From: Euryarchaeota archaeon UBA557
GTDB taxonomy: Archaea > Thermoplasmatota > Poseidoniia > Poseidoniales > Thalassarchaeaceae
Length of the DNA stretch: 64,000 bases
NCBI GenBank assembly: GCA_002503285.1
Contig: DARI01000001.1
Span: 1 to 64,000 of the forward strand
Direction of reading: 5' to 3'
The notes under the pieces are model-generated. The model was given only the letters and a program-made list of their open reading frames with translations. It searched no databases and was not told the DNA's origin. Made by a program: the position numbers and the translations under genes. Each line of letters opens with the position of its first letter. Position 1 is the first letter of the stretch. This document shows positions 62,017 to 64,000 of this stretch, one piece after another.

Positions 62017-64000
62017 ATGGGAGAATTCGGGAAGATTGGATTTTTAGGAAAACTTCGTCCTTCTCAGATTGCATCCTCCAATATAATTCAAAAACAAATA
62101 GAATCAGGCGAAAAAAATCTTTACATAGTAGCCCCTCCAGGCTCGGGAAAAACTGTTTTAGGCCTTTATACGTGGTCAGATTTAGTAAGGCAGCCTACTT
62201 TGGTGCTTTGTCCTAATTCCGCTATTCAGGCTCAATGGATTGCAAGGGCGAAGGAACTTTTCAATCTAGATGGAAAAGATAACCAGATTGGAACAGACAC
62301 CGAATCACCCGGTTTACTAACCTCGTTAACTTATCAATCTATTACTTTGCCTAAAAGAGGAGATAAAAATCTAGATGATTCGGCTATTGAGTTATGGATG
62401 AATCAATTATTATTAGAAAATGAAGTTGATGATCCCGACTCATCAATGGTATGGATTAATGGCCTAAAAGAATCTAATTTTATTTATTATAATGAAAGAT
62501 TAAGTTATTACAGGAAAAAAATCAGAGATAATTTAGTACTCCATGGTAATGCAATGCAGGTATTACATGAGTCGTCCAAAAAGAATCTGGAAAAACTTTC
62601 TAATTTAAACATAGGATTGATAATTTTAGATGAGTGCCATCATTTATTAGGTCACTGGGGAAGAGTACTGAGCGAAATTCGTAAATATTTTGGTAACCCA
62701 ATTGTCCTAGGTCTTACTGCCACTCCTCCTGATTTAAACTCTGTAAATATAAAAGATGGGAAAAGGTATCGAGAATTTTTTGGCGAAATAGATTACGAAG
62801 TACCTGTCCCCGCTTTGGTTAGAAACTCAAATCTTTCACCGTACCAAGATTTAGCATACTTCGTAAGGCCGACTAGGGACGAATTAATTTATATTTCAAA
62901 CGTAGATAAGGATTTTGAAGATTTAATTTATGATATTAGCAATGGTGTATCAAAGTCAAATGATCGTATTCCAAATCTAGATGTTTGGCTAAGTGAAGTA
63001 TTGGATGGATTAATACTTCCAAGCGGAGCAGCTAAGAATTGGTCTAATTTTGTCAGGAGAGATGAAACATTAGCTAATAATTCTCGATTATATCTAACTT
63101 CTAAGGGATTGTCGTTACCTAAAGATATTCCTAAACCTGAACAAAAATTATTAGATATCAATCTCACAAAAAATTCAATAGTTATTCCTCTTTTAGATAG
63201 ATATATACGACATGGTTTACTTCGATCTAAAAATACTTTAGATCATAATGTTGCAGAAAAAGTTAAACAAAGGCTAAGAATGTTAGGGCATCAAATTACA
63301 GAAACGGGGATACGCCCTTGTGCCTCACCCGTAGGAAGGGTTATGGCTTATGCATCTGCTAAATATGACGCATTAAATGCAATACTATCTGCCGAAATTC
63401 AAGCCCTTGGCCCCGAGATAAGAGCAGTTATAGTCACTGATTTTGAAAAAACTTCGGCAACATCCGTAGTGGAAGGTGTACTTGATAAAAATGCAGGTGG
63501 GGCTATTGCAGCCTTCCGCTCATTGTTAGAGAATGAGTCTACTGATAGCTTAAATCCAGTTCTGATGACTGGTTCGACTGTTTTAGTAGATGACGACCTA
63601 CTCAAAGATATTTTACCAACATTTCAAGAATGGATTAAGATGAGGTCATTAGACATAGATTTTGATATTGTAGATAATTTTGGATTTAAAGAGATAAAAG
63701 GCAAAGGTGGTCATTGGAAGCCAAGATATTATACGGAAATGATAACAGAAATGTTTCAACAAGGAATAACAAAATGTTTAGTTGGTACAAGGGGATTATT
63801 AGGTGAAGGTTGGGATGCTAGTAAAATAAATGTACTTATTGATTTAACGACGGTTACAACAAGCATGAGCATAAATCAACTCAGGGGGAGATCATTTAGG
63901 CTTGATAAGAATAATCCAAATAAAGTTGCTAATAATTGGGATATAGTATGCTTAGCTGAGGAATTTTCTAAAGGTTTTGATGATTATGACCGATTTAAAA
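62017..64000 (+). CDS. SF2 DEAD/DEAH-type helicase (3' partial)
   Basis: The frame is open from the ATG at 62017 to the right edge without a stop (661 codons). It has Walker A APPGSGKT (residues 39-46), DECHH (205-209), motif III TAT (234-236) and motif VI QLRGRSFR (621-628). GEGWDA just before motif VI matches the XPB/restriction-enzyme-like branch of SF2. A 300-residue insert separates the two RecA lobes. Possible roles are DNA repair, transcription-coupled remodelling or defence. The C-terminus is beyond the window. Confidence 0.85.
   Translation, partial: MGEFGKIGFLGKLRPSQIASSNIIQKQIESGEKNLYIVAPPGSGKTVLGLYTWSDLVRQPTLVLCPNSAIQAQWIARAKELFNLDGKDNQIGTDTESPGLLTSLTYQSITLPKRGDKNLDDSAIELWMNQLLLENEVDDPDSSMVWINGLKESNFIYYNERLSYYRKKIRDNLVLHGNAMQVLHESSKKNLEKLSNLNIGLIILDECHHLLGHWGRVLSEIRKYFGNPIVLGLTATPPDLNSVNIKDGKRYREFFGEIDYEVPVPALVRNSNLSPYQDLAYFVRPTRDELIYISNVDKDFEDLIYDISNGVSKSNDRIPNLDVWLSEVLDGLILPSGAAKNWSNFVRRDETLANNSRLYLTSKGLSLPKDIPKPEQKLLDINLTKNSIVIPLLDRYIRHGLLRSKNTLDHNVAEKVKQRLRMLGHQITETGIRPCASPVGRVMAYASAKYDALNAILSAEIQALGPEIRAVIVTDFEKTSATSVVEGVLDKNAGGAIAAFRSLLENESTDSLNPVLMTGSTVLVDDDLLKDILPTFQEWIKMRSLDIDFDIVDNFGFKEIKGKGGHWKPRYYTEMITEMFQQGITKCLVGTRGLLGEGWDASKINVLIDLTTVTTSMSINQLRGRSFRLDKNNPNKVANNWDIVCLAEEFSKGFDDYDRFK

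Overview
This AT-rich window is archaeal. It carries archaeal-type SRP54, aIF5A, EF-2, uS12/uS7/eL43, the exosome subunits Rrp4/Rrp41/Rrp42, proteasome alpha, replication factor C large subunit, primase small subunit, TrmY, TiaS and isopentenyl phosphate kinase. It also has an archaeosortase and a large thrombospondin-type-3 protein ending in a PGF-CTERM-like tail. The mix of compact informational operons, futalosine menaquinone genes, an OPT transporter and AT-rich composition suggests a marine Thermoplasmatota archaeon, most likely Marine Group II (Poseidoniia) or a close relative. That placement is inference: no rRNA is present, and I found no tRNA, CRISPR array or insertion sequence.

Layout. 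0-2.2 kb: 3' part of a Ca-binding repeat surface protein, closed by a GC-rich hairpin terminator. 2.2-9.1 kb: aIF5A, OPT transporter, EamA transporter, then SRP54-TrmY on the minus strand and an unknown membrane protein. 9.1-15.5 kb: TrkA-TrkH potassium uptake, RfcL, glycyl-tRNA synthetase. 15.6-20.9 kb: a 1764-residue Lhr-type helicase. 20.9-27.7 kb: archaeosortase, a GmhA/GmhB-like heptose pair, TiaS, a RecA-like protein with a degenerate Walker A, PurB and Dph6. 27.7-32.4 kb: proteasome/SBDS/exosome/eL43/Pcc1/prefoldin operon. 32.4-36 kb: two helical-repeat proteins, a Nudix hydrolase and a UbiD-family decarboxylase. 36-39.3 kb: uS12-uS7-EF-2. 39.3-47 kb: an IDI-GGPP synthase fusion with isopentenyl phosphate kinase, KptA, thiolase, CoaBC and ProS. 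47-53 kb: split transketolase, MqnE-MqnA, a half-size deoxyhypusine hydroxylase-like protein and MqnD. 53-56.2 kb: primase small subunit, an EF-hand protein and a membrane protein. 56.3-61.9 kb: a looser, more AT-rich block (TPM protein, aquaporin-like channel, kinase, hydrolase, CoA-binding protein, small ORFs). 62 kb to the right edge: the start of an SF2 helicase.

Connections. Several steps of one process recur. Archaeal lipid precursor synthesis is represented by UbiD, IPK, IDI-GGPPS and possibly the thiolase. Elongation-factor modification is represented by aIF5A with a DOHH-like protein and EF-2 with Dph6. Surface-protein anchoring is represented by a PGF-CTERM-like substrate and an archaeosortase, with possible heptose synthesis next door. 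Menaquinone synthesis by the futalosine route is represented by MqnA, MqnD and MqnE. Most genes are tightly packed, with 1-4 base stop/start overlaps, and several use GTG or TTG starts.
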